Shown here in pieces: positions 27,399 to 35,346 of a DNA stretch of 64,000 nt. A model generated the notes under the pieces. It was given only the letters and a program-made list of their open reading frames with translations. It was not told the DNA's origin and searched no databases. Source of the DNA: Clostridia bacterium (GTDB lineage: Bacteria; Bacillota; Clostridia; Lachnospirales; Lachnospiraceae). The stretch spans positions 186,001-250,000 of the forward strand of contig CAJTAT010000003.1 of NCBI GenBank assembly GCA_910574475.1, read 5' to 3'. Both the position numbers and the translations under genes were made by a program. How positions within the stretch are numbered: position 1 is the first letter of the stretch; each line of letters starts with the position of its first letter.

Positions 27399-27530
27399 TT
27401 CCCCCGGCAAAATTTTTTCAAAAAGTTTGCAAAATCACCGCCTATTCGGGGGTGCGCGGTTTTGAGGGTTTATGAAAGGGGACATCAGAAAAAATCACCC
27501 GCTTTCGCGGCTGCGAAAGGAGGTGAGAAC

Positions 27531-27974
27531 ATGAATGAACCGAACCGTACCCAATGGCAAATCCGTTGTGCTTTTAATGGCTTTTGCAAACAGGCATTGA
27601 AGCGCGAAGCAATGAACGCCCACAGGGACACAAAGCGGCAGCAGTCAAGGGAAGTAACATTCTCCGATCTGTCACCACTGGAAGAAAGCTAGCTTGTTAC
27701 CTACAACAGATATTTTGCAGATGATGAAGCTGAACAGTCTTTCATTATTGCGGGAAAAGAGATAACCGCAAAGCTGCTTGCCGAAGCCCTGCGGAGCTTG
27801 CCGGAAGAAAAGCGCGAAACTATCCTGCTGTATTATTTCTTCGATATGAGCGAAACCGAGATTTCAAGGCTCTGCAACATTCCGAGGACAACAGTGAAGT
27901 ATCGCCGCAACAGCTCTTTTGAGCTACTAAAACGCTATTTGGAGGAACGCGCCTATGACTGCACAGACTGGTAA
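27531..27974 (+). pseudogene. Orf7-type sigma-70-like factor with an in-frame TAG
   Basis: The frame is intact for 148 codons except for TAG at 27690-27692 (codon 54). Before it lies a typical N-terminus (WQIRCAFNGFCKQALKREA, ending FSDLSPLEES). After it the frame continues through TYNRYFADDEAEQ to a clear sigma region 4 (LRSLPEEKRETILLYYFFDMSETEISRLCNI, PRTTVKYRRNSSFELLKRYL). This is the Tn916 Orf7-like factor that activates excision genes. TAG is one C-to-T change from CAG, so a point nonsense mutation is simplest; amber suppression or reading error are alternatives. AAAGGAGGTGAG follows a hairpin (27502-27519). The 3' end overlaps the next gene by 20 bases. Confidence 0.75.
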
Positions 27975-28206
27975 CAATGAAAATGCCGAACGCGGCTTGT
28001 TACCCTACCCGGTAATCATAGCCGCAACAAAGGGCGACCCGGAAGCTATGGCGATTGTCGTCAAGCACTACGAAAGCTACATAACGTCCCTGTCTATGCG
28101 CAAGCTCTACGACGAGCGGGGAAATGTATATTGGGGCATAGACGAGGACATACGCGACCGTTTACGGTCACGGCTTATGCGGGCTGTCCTTTCATTCGAG
28201 GTTTAA
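27955..28206 (+). CDS. Orf8-type helix-turn-helix protein of Tn916-like elements
   Basis: An 83-residue protein with the conserved pattern LLPYPVIIAATKGDPEAMAIVVKHYE in the first half and DIRDRLRSRLMRAVLSFEV at the end. It belongs to the small HTH-domain family that accompanies the Orf7-type sigma factor in Tn916/Tn1549-like elements and resembles a sigma region 2 fragment. It starts inside the end of the sigma gene (GGAGG 5' of the ATG) and is probably translated by coupling, which the TAG upstream could weaken. Confidence 0.82.
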   Translation: MTAQTGNNENAERGLLPYPVIIAATKGDPEAMAIVVKHYESYITSLSMRKLYDERGNVYWGIDEDIRDRLRSRLMRAVLSFEV

Positions 28207-28651
28207 GCTGATTTAGGACAGGCAGCGTCCCCCTTTCCGCTGCCCGCCCCCCAGCAGAACCTTTCCAGCACCTTGACAAAGAAAGCGGCGCAAGATAACG
28301 GCGGCGCAGCATAGGGCAGATCGGATACGTCCCTTTTGCGCCGAGCCATACGGCGGGTGCGCCATGACACTATCCCGGCGGGGTTTTCTTTTCCCTGCCG
28401 GGACAGCCGAGCGACCAACACCGAGCCGGGGAGCAAGTTTAGCAGCTTGCGGGCGACGAAAGCGCAGAATATATAATGATACTCCCTTACCGCCACAGTC
28501 CGAGCGTTCAAAGCGTCACAGGCAATGGGTAGGGCTGCATGAGAACCATGCAGGGGTGAAACTCCCGTGAGGTTACGCTATTAACCGTCCGATCACAGCC
28601 CCTTTTTTCACCATTAACCATTTACCCATTTTTGAAAGGGGGATTTATAGA
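28207..28651 (+). other. Long structured non-coding stretch before xis
   Basis: About 445 bases without a credible gene. It is GC-rich with several hairpins: CCCGGCGGGG with CCCTGCCGGG (about 28373-28405), CTGCATG with CATGCAG (about 28532-28552), and a following GGGGTGAAACTCCC loop. The opposite-strand frame here has no ribosome binding site. This position in Tn916-type elements carries the control region for xis-int expression; a role in regulation or as recombinase-related structure is likely. Confidence 0.5.
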
Positions 28652-28855
28652 ATGAGCAATGCTGATGTGCCTATTTGGGAAAAGTACACGCTTACCATTG
28701 AGGAAGCGTCAAAATATTTCCGCATTGGGGAAAACAAGCTGCGGAAACTTGCAGAGGAAAACCCTACGGCGGGCTGGGTAATCTTGAACGGCAACCGTAT
28801 TCAGATCAAGAGGAAACAGTTTGAAAAAATCATTGACACGCTGGACGCAATTTAG
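28652..28855 (+). CDS. xis: Excisionase (Tn916 Xis type)
   Basis: A 67-residue winged-helix DNA-bending protein needed with Int to excise the element. The typical Tn916 Xis text is visible: [27 protein letters not shown] in the helix-turn-helix, then [30 protein letters not shown] precedes the ATG. The integrase follows 89 bases later, the normal arrangement. Confidence 0.93.
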   Translation: MSNADVPIWEKYTLTIEEASKYFRIGENKLRKLAEENPTAGWVILNGNRIQIKRKQFEKIIDTLDAI

Positions 28856-28944
28856 CGAAAAAGATAGTGAAAAGGAGCCTTGAATGTGCTATAATAGATA
28901 TAGGCATATCAAGGCTCTTTCCGACACGGAAAGGAGCAAAAACA

Positions 28945-30141
28945 ATGTCGGAGAAAAGACGTGATAATAGAAACCGCATTTTGCGTTCGGGAGAGAGCCA
29001 GAGAAAAGACGGGAGATATGCTTACAAATATACCGATACTTTTGGTAAAGTGCAATTTGTCTATGCGTGGAAGTTAGTACCTACGGACAAGACCCCAGCC
29101 GGGAAGCGTGACGACATATCCCTTAGAGAAAAGGAAAAAGAGATACAGAAAGACCTTGACGACGGGATAGACACAATCGGAAAGAAAATGACCGTCTGCG
29201 AGCTTTACGCAAAGCAGAACCGCCACCGGGGGAACGTAAGGCACAACACCACAAAGGGGCGCGAACGGCTGATGAAGCTGCTGGAAGCGGATAAACTTGG
29301 TTCCTGCCCCATTGACAGTGTGAAGCTGTCCGACGCGAAAGAATGGGCGTTGCGCATGAAAGAAAAGGGAATATCTTATAAGACCATAAGCAATGACAAG
29401 CGTTCTCTGAAAGCTGCTTTTTACACAGCGATACAGGACGACTGTATAAGGAAGAACCCCTTTGACTTCCAGCTAAACACCGTGATCGAGGACGACACAG
29501 AGCCGAAAGTACCCCTCACAGGAGAACAGGAAGAAAGCCTTTTATCCTTTATGCAGAGTGATAGCGTCTATCAGAAATACCGTGACGAGGTTATCATACT
29601 GCTGGGGACGGGGCTTAGGATTTCCGAACTCTGCGGACTGACTGAAACCGACCTTGACTTTGAAAACCGGGTAATCAATGTAGACCACCAGCTTTTACGG
29701 AGCGCGGAAACAGGCTACTACATAGAGAAGCCCAAAACACAGAGCGGTATCAGACAAATCCCAATGAGTGAAAAAGTGTATGAAGCGTTGGGGCGCGTGT
29801 TGGAGAACCGCAAAGGAACGAAACTGATCACCGTTGACGGTTACAGCAGTTTCCTTTTCCTCAACCGGGACGGTTGCCCGAAAACGAATGTGAACTATGC
29901 TACCATGTTCCGGGGGCTTGCGAAGAAGTACAACAAGTGCCATGAGGAAGCCTTACCCAAAGTAATGACACCCCACACCCTGCGCCATACATTCTGCACC
30001 AACTTAGCCAATGCGGGCATGAACCCGAAAGCGTTACAGTATATCATGGGACATTCCAACATCACCATGACGCTGAACTATTACGCACACGCAACTTTCG
30101 CTTCCGCAAAGGCTGAAATGGAAAGGCTGATCGCAGCATAG
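28945..30141 (+). CDS. int: Tyrosine integrase (Tn916 family)
   Basis: A 398-residue recombinase. The N-terminal arm-binding domain (NRILRSGESQRKDGRYAYKY) is Tn916-Int-like. The SAM-like core-binding domain spans about 85-175. The catalytic domain has Arg in GTGLRISELCGL near 230, H-x-x-R in TPHTLRHTFCTNLANAGMNPKALQ near 345, His in MGHSNITMTLNYY and the nucleophile Tyr there. All catalytic residues are present and the length is close to Tn916 Int (405), so it appears intact. AAAGGAGC precedes the ATG at 28945; the upstream extension to 28867 lacks a site. Confidence 0.95.
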   Translation: MSEKRRDNRNRILRSGESQRKDGRYAYKYTDTFGKVQFVYAWKLVPTDKTPAGKRDDISLREKEKEIQKDLDDGIDTIGKKMTVCELYAKQNRHRGNVRHNTTKGRERLMKLLEADKLGSCPIDSVKLSDAKEWALRMKEKGISYKTISNDKRSLKAAFYTAIQDDCIRKNPFDFQLNTVIEDDTEPKVPLTGEQEESLLSFMQSDSVYQKYRDEVIILLGTGLRISELCGLTETDLDFENRVINVDHQLLRSAETGYYIEKPKTQSGIRQIPMSEKVYEALGRVLENRKGTKLITVDGYSSFLFLNRDGCPKTNVNYATMFRGLAKKYNKCHEEALPKVMTPHTLRHTFCTNLANAGMNPKALQYIMGHSNITMTLNYYAHATFASAKAEMERLIAA

Positions 30142-30205
30142 CCGCAGACGGATTTACTACTTCTTTTACTACCACCCAGAGGGAAAACCTAAGAAGTTTT
30201 AAGGG

Positions 30206-30283
30206 TATATAAGAACTTCTCCCCATATCTAAAATGCCGGGAAAGCCCGAAAATACGGGCTATACCGACATATAAGAACTTCT
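30206..30283. repeat. Direct repeats after int, candidate Int arm sites
   Basis: ATATAAGAACTTCT occurs at 30207-30220 and again at 30270-30283, with the inverted form AGAAGTT at about 30192-30198. Repeats of this kind between int and the element end are used as arm-binding sites by Tn916 Int. A hairpin (AGCCCG...CGGGCT, 30244-30261) lies between them and may terminate int. Confidence 0.6.
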
Positions 30284-30359
30284 AAAGAGATAATCTAAAT
30301 TCACCATAAATTTTCACTGAATAATTAAGCATCTTTCTCCTCCCTAAATATAAATTCCA

Positions 30360-30862
30360 CTACTCCATGTCTAATATAATCTTTGTGGCTTTGCGATCCC
30401 GAATCATTTCAACAACTCTTTGAATCTCGGTATAAGGCATAATGTGGCTGTAGAAATCAGAAGGAACTAATTTCCCTTCCTGGATCAAACGGACAATCTC
30501 ATCGTGAACGCGGTGCTCATCCTCCGGCCAGGTAAGCAGATGAAGTGAGGTATTGTTCTTCATATCAAAGAGATTCAAATTGGCTGTCTCTTTTGGCAAC
30601 ACACCATAGACGCAGAGCTTTCCATCATTTTTCAAGTACTGGAACCCTTCTTTTATGACAGACATACTTCCCACCGCATCAATCACCATATCAAATTTCT
30701 GTCCGTGAAGCGCCTCTTTCATTTCCTGTTTCTTTGTATTAATGATCAAATCCACTGCAGCATACGCTTGAATATCTTTCAATTTTTCGTCGTGATGTCC
30801 TGCACAGCAGACCTTGTTGGCGCCCAGCAATTTTGCAAAGAAAGAAAGACCTTTTGCGATAC
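30360..30862 (-). pseudogene. Zinc-type alcohol dehydrogenase, C-terminal half only
   Basis: The reading matches the NAD-binding half of medium-chain (zinc-type) dehydrogenases: GLSFFAKLLGANKVCCAG, KFDMVIDAVGSMSVIKEGFQYLKNDGKLCVYGV, ending RDRKATKIILDME. The N-terminal catalytic zinc domain is absent. Reading upstream, homology ends near 30862 with a TGA, directly against the 3' end of the ABC ATPase remnant. The gene was cut by a deletion. It ends about 75 bases from the mobile-element side. Confidence 0.8.
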
Positions 30863-30879
30863 CTCAAAAGTTAATATCA

Positions 30880-31982
30880 TTACTGCGTCTGCATAAATCT
30901 TACTCTCTTTCCACGCTCAAAGGTGCCTGCATGATTTCCAAAAGAATCTACTGTCGGTGCCACAATAATAATACTTTTATCACTTCCATCTTTTACATGT
31001 AAATGGATCTCAGATCCCATTAGTTCTGAAAGTTCCACCTCTGCTTCTATGGCTTCCTCATCCTGGCTCAGACTGATATGGGTAGGCCGCACCCCGACTG
31101 TTACTGTCTGCTCCCGGACTTTTTTCTCCTGCAAAGTCTTTTGTCTTTCCTCTGGAAGCTTCACTTTCATTCCCAATGCTTCCATATAATAGGTATCCTG
31201 TTCAACTATCAGCTTTGAACCGTCGAAGAAATTCATCTGTGGAGTTCCAATAAATCCTGCCACAAAGATATTTGCCGGTTTGTCAAATGCCTCTTGGGGC
31301 GTTGCAATCTGCTGAGTTTCCCCGTCTTTCATAATCACAATCCGATCTCCCAGTGTCATGGCCTCCGTCTGATCATGGGTGACATAGATAAAGGTGGCAT
31401 CAATCTTTTGGCGAAGCTTTATGATCTCAGCCCTCATTTGATTTCTTAGCTTTGCATCCAGATTTGACAAGGGCTCGTCCATCAAGAGAACTTTGGGGTC
31501 CCGCACAATCGCGCGGCCAATGGCAACTCTTTGTCTTTGTCCTCCTGACAAGGCTTTGGGTTTACGCTCCAGAAAGGCTTCAATGTCTAAGATGCGGGCT
31601 GCTTCCATCACCTTTTCTCTTATTTGTTCTTTTGGCATTTTTCTCAGTTTCAGAGGAAATGCATATTGTATACGGTCATATGAGGATAAAGGGCATAGCT
31701 TTGGAACACCATTGCAATGTCCCGGTCTTTCGGCTCCATATCATTCACCTGTTTTCCGTCAATCAGCAGTTCTCCCCCTGAGATATCCTCCAGCCCTGGC
31801 ACCATACGCAGGGTTGTTGACTTTCCACAGCCAGAAGGCCCCACAAGTACTACAAATTCCCTGTCCTCAATATGTAGATTAAAATCCTTTACTGCAAAAT
31901 GATTGGGGGGATCTTGGGTGTTCTTTTTCTTTTTTGTGTTGGCATACGTTTTTTCAATATGATTGAATGTCACTGTTGCCAT
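30880..31982 (-). pseudogene. MsmX/UgpC-type sugar ABC ATPase, frameshifted
   Basis: Two adjacent frames make up one ATPase. The first (31982-31650) has VAxVTF-like start, Walker [15 protein letters not shown], the Q-loop [13 protein letters not shown] and ends at a TGA. The second (from about 31649) continues KLRKMPKEQIREKV, signature LSGGQRQRVAIGRAI, Walker B VLLMDEPLSNLDAKLR, VTHDQTEAMTLGD and a TOBE-like end. At the join the usual YENMAF-type text is short by about four bases, shifting the frame near 31655. The C-terminus stops abruptly (RVRFMQTQ) against a dehydrogenase fragment. No transporter partners are nearby. Confidence 0.85.
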
Positions 31983-32014
31983 GGTTATCCTCTCCTTTCT
32001 TGCAAATCAATTAC

Positions 32015-32063
32015 AAAAACGCACAAAATATAAAACAGCAGATAAGCTGTATATTTTGTGCGT
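32015..32063 (-). terminator. Terminator of the glycine riboswitch
   Basis: ACGCACAAAATATA and TATATTTTGTGCGT, a 14-bp perfect stem, followed on the minus strand by TTTTT. It lies between the aptamers and the ABC ATPase remnant and is the expected expression platform. Confidence 0.85.
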
Positions 32064-32220
32064 CCCTGTCTTTTTACCTGAAAGATTTTCTCTGCGTTCA
32101 CAAAGCTTGCCTCATTGGTGCTCTTTTAAGCTTTCCAGGGTATTGTCCAAATTCAGTCCTTTTGCCTGAGAGTTTATCGCGACTTCACCTTCGGCGTCAT
32201 CTTTTTCTGATGAACTCTCC
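32063..32220 (-). promoter_or_regulatory. Tandem glycine riboswitch
   Basis: On the minus strand aptamer 1 reads GGAGAG, then GACGCCGAAGG, then ACTCTCAGGCAAAAGGAC, the classic gcvT-type core. Aptamer 2 begins with CCCTGGAAAGC, includes GAGGCAAGC, and closes with CTTTCAGGTAAAAAGACAGGG-like sequence (P1 CCCTG/CAGGG). The second core has CACCAATGAGG where CACCGAAGGGG-type text is usual. Such switches normally turn on glycine cleavage or amino-acid carriers; here the next gene is a broken sugar-type ATPase. Confidence 0.88.
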
Positions 32221-32339
32221 TAAATTCTTCATCCAATAATATTTATAGTTTTTTATGATTTTGTAGAAGTTTCTATGTTTTATTGGTATTTAATTCTATA
32301 TTATGTAAAATTTATTATATTATTTTAATATTTATTAAC

Positions 32340-32368
32340 AAAATAATATAGTTTTCATTTCCTGTCAA
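32340..32368 (-). promoter_or_regulatory. Promoter upstream of the glycine riboswitch
   Basis: Minus strand TTGACA (32363-32368) and TATTTT (32340-32345) with a 17-base spacer. The 110 bases from here to the first aptamer are very AT-rich and hold no gene. Confidence 0.6.
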
Positions 32369-32469
32369 GTTAGTTTTGGGCACAAAAAATAAGCCTGCCT
32401 TGCTACTTACCAAATCAAACAGACTTATATTATTTGTTAAAACCGATTAATCTTTCTTTCTCATCCTCA

Positions 32470-33330
32470 CTACTTCTCCCCCCAAAACAGCCGCCGATAA
32501 CGTGTAATACTGCGAAACTGTTCTTCAAAGTAGGAGTTGATTTCTGCCCCCAGCAAAATAATATACATACAGAAATAAAGCCAGAGCATGACTAGTATAA
32601 TCGTAGTCAGGCTCCCATACATATTATCAAGACCCGGAGAATAATTCACATACAGGGAAAATCCAATGGAAAAGAGATACCAGCACACAGAAGAAAATAC
32701 AGCTCCTGGCGCCTGACTGTACATTTTTGCCTTTCGGTTGGGGACAAACTTATACAGGGACATAAAAAACAAGGTCAAAAAGCCAATGGCCACCACATCC
32801 TTTAAACGCATGATCATACCTGTGATCACCGCAAGAAAAGGAAGGTATTCCATAGCTGCATGGTGAATGGAATTGCCAAAGACGAGAGCCACAAGAGACA
32901 GAATAATGGAGATCACAAATATAATAGTATAAATCGCAGAGCGAAACCGCAGAATGATATAATGCCTGTTCTCCTCCACATCATAGATAGAATTCATTCC
33001 ACGCATCAGAGCCAAAAAACCTTTTCCCGCAGACCAGGCAGCCATAATAGCAGAAAGGGAGAGGGTGACAGCCGTCTTGCTATACACCTCATTGATGATT
33101 CCAATGACAAAGGCATCCATACTGCTGGGCAGAATGACCTGTACAGCAGACATGAGATCTGCTTTTGTCAACGTAGTATATTGTATCAGTGTAAGCAGAA
33201 GAAGCATAAATGGAATAAAAGAAAGCATAATAAAATATGCGGACTGAGCTGCATAGGCTCCCACATGATCTTCCTGCATTGATTTTAAAAATCCTCGTAT
33301 TAACTTCACTGACTTACTTAACAAAATCAT
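32470..33330 (-). CDS. YihY/BrkB-family membrane protein
   Basis: A 286-residue protein with six to seven membrane segments. The family N-terminal pattern is clear: GAYAAQSAYFIMLSFIPFMLLLLTLIQYT, then AWSAGKGFLALMRGMNSIYDVEENR and ILVMLWLYFCMYIILLGAEINSY. Members were once called ribonuclease BN and are now of uncertain function. The ATG at 33330 has AAGG 7 bases upstream; an upstream TTG (33381) would overlap the SpoIID-like gene. It follows that gene on the same strand, so co-transcription is likely. Confidence 0.88.
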   Translation of the reverse strand: MILLSKSVKLIRGFLKSMQEDHVGAYAAQSAYFIMLSFIPFMLLLLTLIQYTTLTKADLMSAVQVILPSSMDAFVIGIINEVYSKTAVTLSLSAIMAAWSAGKGFLALMRGMNSIYDVEENRHYIILRFRSAIYTIIFVISIILSLVALVFGNSIHHAAMEYLPFLAVITGMIMRLKDVVAIGFLTLFFMSLYKFVPNRKAKMYSQAPGAVFSSVCWYLFSIGFSLYVNYSPGLDNMYGSLTTIILVMLWLYFCMYIILLGAEINSYFEEQFRSITRYRRLFWGEK

Positions 33331-33367
33331 AGAATACCTTATTTCTAGTTGTGATTTTTTTATTCTA

Positions 33368-34921
33368 TCACAAACTACCAATATCCGTCAAATCCACGTC
33401 TGTGTAGAAGAAAGACAGAATTTCTTCACTGGTCTTTCCCTGCTTTGCCATTCCGTTAGCTCCATTTTGGCTCATTCCCACACCGTGGCCGTATCCTCCA
33501 CCCTGAAATATGTAATCTGTCAATTCACCCTCTTCATTGAAAACTGGTGTAATTGTCATATATGCACTGGGCAAAAGTGTTCCCCCTATCACAGTACTCT
33601 CATCCTTTCGGGTGATCGTAGAGCCTTTTACATTGAGCAAGGCTCGCACATTGTACTCTGTCTCTACCTGAATGGTCCGCTTACTTCCTTTAATGCGTAC
33701 CTTCTGAATAGCTCCACCTTCATTTCTCTCCAAAATTTCCAGTTCTCGTATGGTTCCTATGGTTTTAAGCTGTCTACTGTAATAGTTTCTCCCCCTTTTC
33801 GTAAGGATTGCCTCTGGGTTTGCCTTACAACGTGCCTCTAAAGCCTCATTCAGATTGTCAGACAAAGTCTCAATATCCACCTTTGTTTCCCAGCGGTACC
33901 AGCTTACATCCCCATCATAACAGCTTTCGTCAGTCTGAGATATAAAATCAGCGAAAACCTCTTCCTCTGTCATTTCCAATATCTCACCAGACTCATTCAC
34001 CGTTTTCCCAGTTAAATAAGGCGTCTGTTCCACAGAACCCTGTTGCCATATCTCTTCGTTTCCTGTATATCCACAGGATGTGGAAAAATAATAGGCCGTA
34101 ATGGGAACTCCTTCATAGGTAAGAATCTTATCTTGCGTGTCTGCCACTGCCTGAGTGGTACTGTCTGCCCAACCAGAATTATTATATACCTGATAACGCC
34201 CACTATCATCTACATGAGCCTCATATTCTGGATACCCATAGCTTTGCATATGCTTGTAAGCATATGTTCTGGCGCAAATCGCCTGAGCTTTTAAGGCTTC
34301 TATCTCATAGCCTGAAGGCATTTCGCTTGGTACCACATACTTCAGATAATCTTCCAAAGGCAGATCATTCACAAGTACAAAACCTTCCTCACTGTTCCAG
34401 ACTTCTAACGTTCCTTCATAAACCGGAGTCCCATAATTGCGCTGTAAAGATTCCAATGTGAATCTTCCCTCTTCCTCTGAATTTTCCGGTTCCAATATTA
34501 AGCAGACGGGTGTATCTTCTAAAGTCTCTCCATTCAGAAGCACCCCCTCTTCCCCACGGGTAAAAGTAAGCTCTTGACCACTTCCATAGACTTCTTTGTC
34601 TTCACGTCCTTTTACTACCAATTCACAGTCAGATAGAATCTTCACCTCATGATGGTATTCAGAAGCAAAACCCTCTGTCTTTAATAGAACCCGAATTCGA
34701 CCATTGTAGGCAGGAACTTTAATTTCTGGTTCTTCTCCCTTAACCTCCTCTGGCGGATTTTCCGGCTTTTGAACTTCTTCTTCCTGCCCCGTTTCCTTTT
34801 CCTCTTGCACTGGTCCTTTCTCCTCTTTTTTTACACGAACCAGCAGCAAAGCTAAAATGAGAATACCTATTGCCAGCAAATACAATTTCATTTTTATAAG
34901 CGGGTCCATCCGTCTTCTCAT
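33368..34921 (-). CDS. SpoIID/LytB-domain protein
   Basis: A 517-residue protein with one N-terminal membrane anchor (residues 12-28), an acidic Glu/Pro-rich linker (32-68) and a SpoIID domain. Domain marks: LPLEDYLKYVVPSEMPSGYEIEALKAQAICARTYA near 195-230, TAYYFSTSCGYT near 285, and the end GGGYGHGVGMSQNGANGMA. SpoIID-type enzymes are peptidoglycan lytic transglycosylases used in engulfment; whether this one is the sporulation SpoIID or a paralogue cannot be told. GAGGATAAGAAA precedes the ATG. Confidence 0.9.
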   Translation of the reverse strand: MRRRMDPLIKMKLYLLAIGILILALLLVRVKKEEKGPVQEEKETGQEEEVQKPENPPEEVKGEEPEIKVPAYNGRIRVLLKTEGFASEYHHEVKILSDCELVVKGREDKEVYGSGQELTFTRGEEGVLLNGETLEDTPVCLILEPENSEEEGRFTLESLQRNYGTPVYEGTLEVWNSEEGFVLVNDLPLEDYLKYVVPSEMPSGYEIEALKAQAICARTYAYKHMQSYGYPEYEAHVDDSGRYQVYNNSGWADSTTQAVADTQDKILTYEGVPITAYYFSTSCGYTGNEEIWQQGSVEQTPYLTGKTVNESGEILEMTEEEVFADFISQTDESCYDGDVSWYRWETKVDIETLSDNLNEALEARCKANPEAILTKRGRNYYSRQLKTIGTIRELEILERNEGGAIQKVRIKGSKRTIQVETEYNVRALLNVKGSTITRKDESTVIGGTLLPSAYMTITPVFNEEGELTDYIFQGGGYGHGVGMSQNGANGMAKQGKTSEEILSFFYTDVDLTDIGSL

Positions 34922-35048
34922 TTTCTTATCCTCACTTTTTAAGCTGCCTGTTTCAGATTAAATACTTACCTCTATCATCACTACTTTATTCCAAGTGGGG
35001 TGGTTTCAGAACAAGTTGTCAGAGATTCCAGAACTTTCCCTTAACATG

Positions 35049-35077
35049 AAAAAGCAGCCGACATGCAGCTGCTTTTT
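35049..35077. terminator. Bidirectional-looking terminator
   Basis: AAAAAGCAGC (35049-35058) and GCTGCTTTTT (35068-35077) give a hairpin with A- and T-runs on either side. On the minus strand it would end the 6S-like RNA. Confidence 0.85.
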
Positions 35078-35079
35078 AT

Positions 35080-35277
35080 CTGTAGTATACCCAAAATGCC
35101 GTTTCCGCGATTTTGACGCCTAGCCAAAGCTAGGTGGGTAACCTCAACAGCCCTTCTGCCTTCCACTGCAAACGGAGGCTTGACATCCAGACTGAGATAT
35201 TGGAATCCCATGAACGTAAATGTAGGTTCAAAATAGCGGTTTCACGAACACCCCAGGAATTACTCGCTTCTTTATCT
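35080..35277 (-). ncRNA. ssrS: 6S-like RNA (RNA polymerase-binding regulator)
   Basis: A minus-strand non-coding stretch with its own consensus promoter and terminator. It begins AGTAATTCCTGGGGTGTTCG and has a long closing stem: CCGCTATTTTGA (35228-35239) pairs with TCAAAATCGCGG (35105-35116), 11 of 12 positions. Conserved-looking 6S elements near the 5' end (GGTGTTCGTGAA) and 3' end (GGCGTCAAAATCG) flank an internal hairpin-rich region. The size near 190 nt and the stem-bubble-stem form fit 6S RNA. Assignment is from form and remembered consensus, not a covariance search. Confidence 0.68.
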
Positions 35278-35283
35278 TTTGTT

Positions 35284-35312
35284 ATTATACTTCATTCTAT
35301 ACCTTTTGGCAA
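35284..35312 (-). promoter_or_regulatory. Promoter of the 6S-like RNA
   Basis: Minus strand TTGCCA (35307-35312) and perfect TATAAT (35284-35289), spacer 17, predicting a start near 35277, exactly at the structured region. Confidence 0.8.
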
Positions 35313-35346
35313 CTAGAAAATATAAGATGGAAAAGATAACCTAATA

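Noticed and set aside
28203..28511. Minus-strand frame of about 100 codons in the GC-rich stretch before xis
   Set aside because: No ribosome binding site, odd composition (many Arg and Pro/Ala), and it overlaps the hairpin-rich control region; more likely a chance frame.
35095..35275. Remnant of a transposon or TnpB-associated RNA in the same stretch
   Set aside because: No transposase homology in any frame, and the promoter-stem-terminator layout fits a stand-alone housekeeping RNA better.
35134..35316. Forward 60-codon frame over the 6S-like RNA
   Set aside because: It has no ribosome binding site and lies opposite a structured RNA with its own promoter and terminator.
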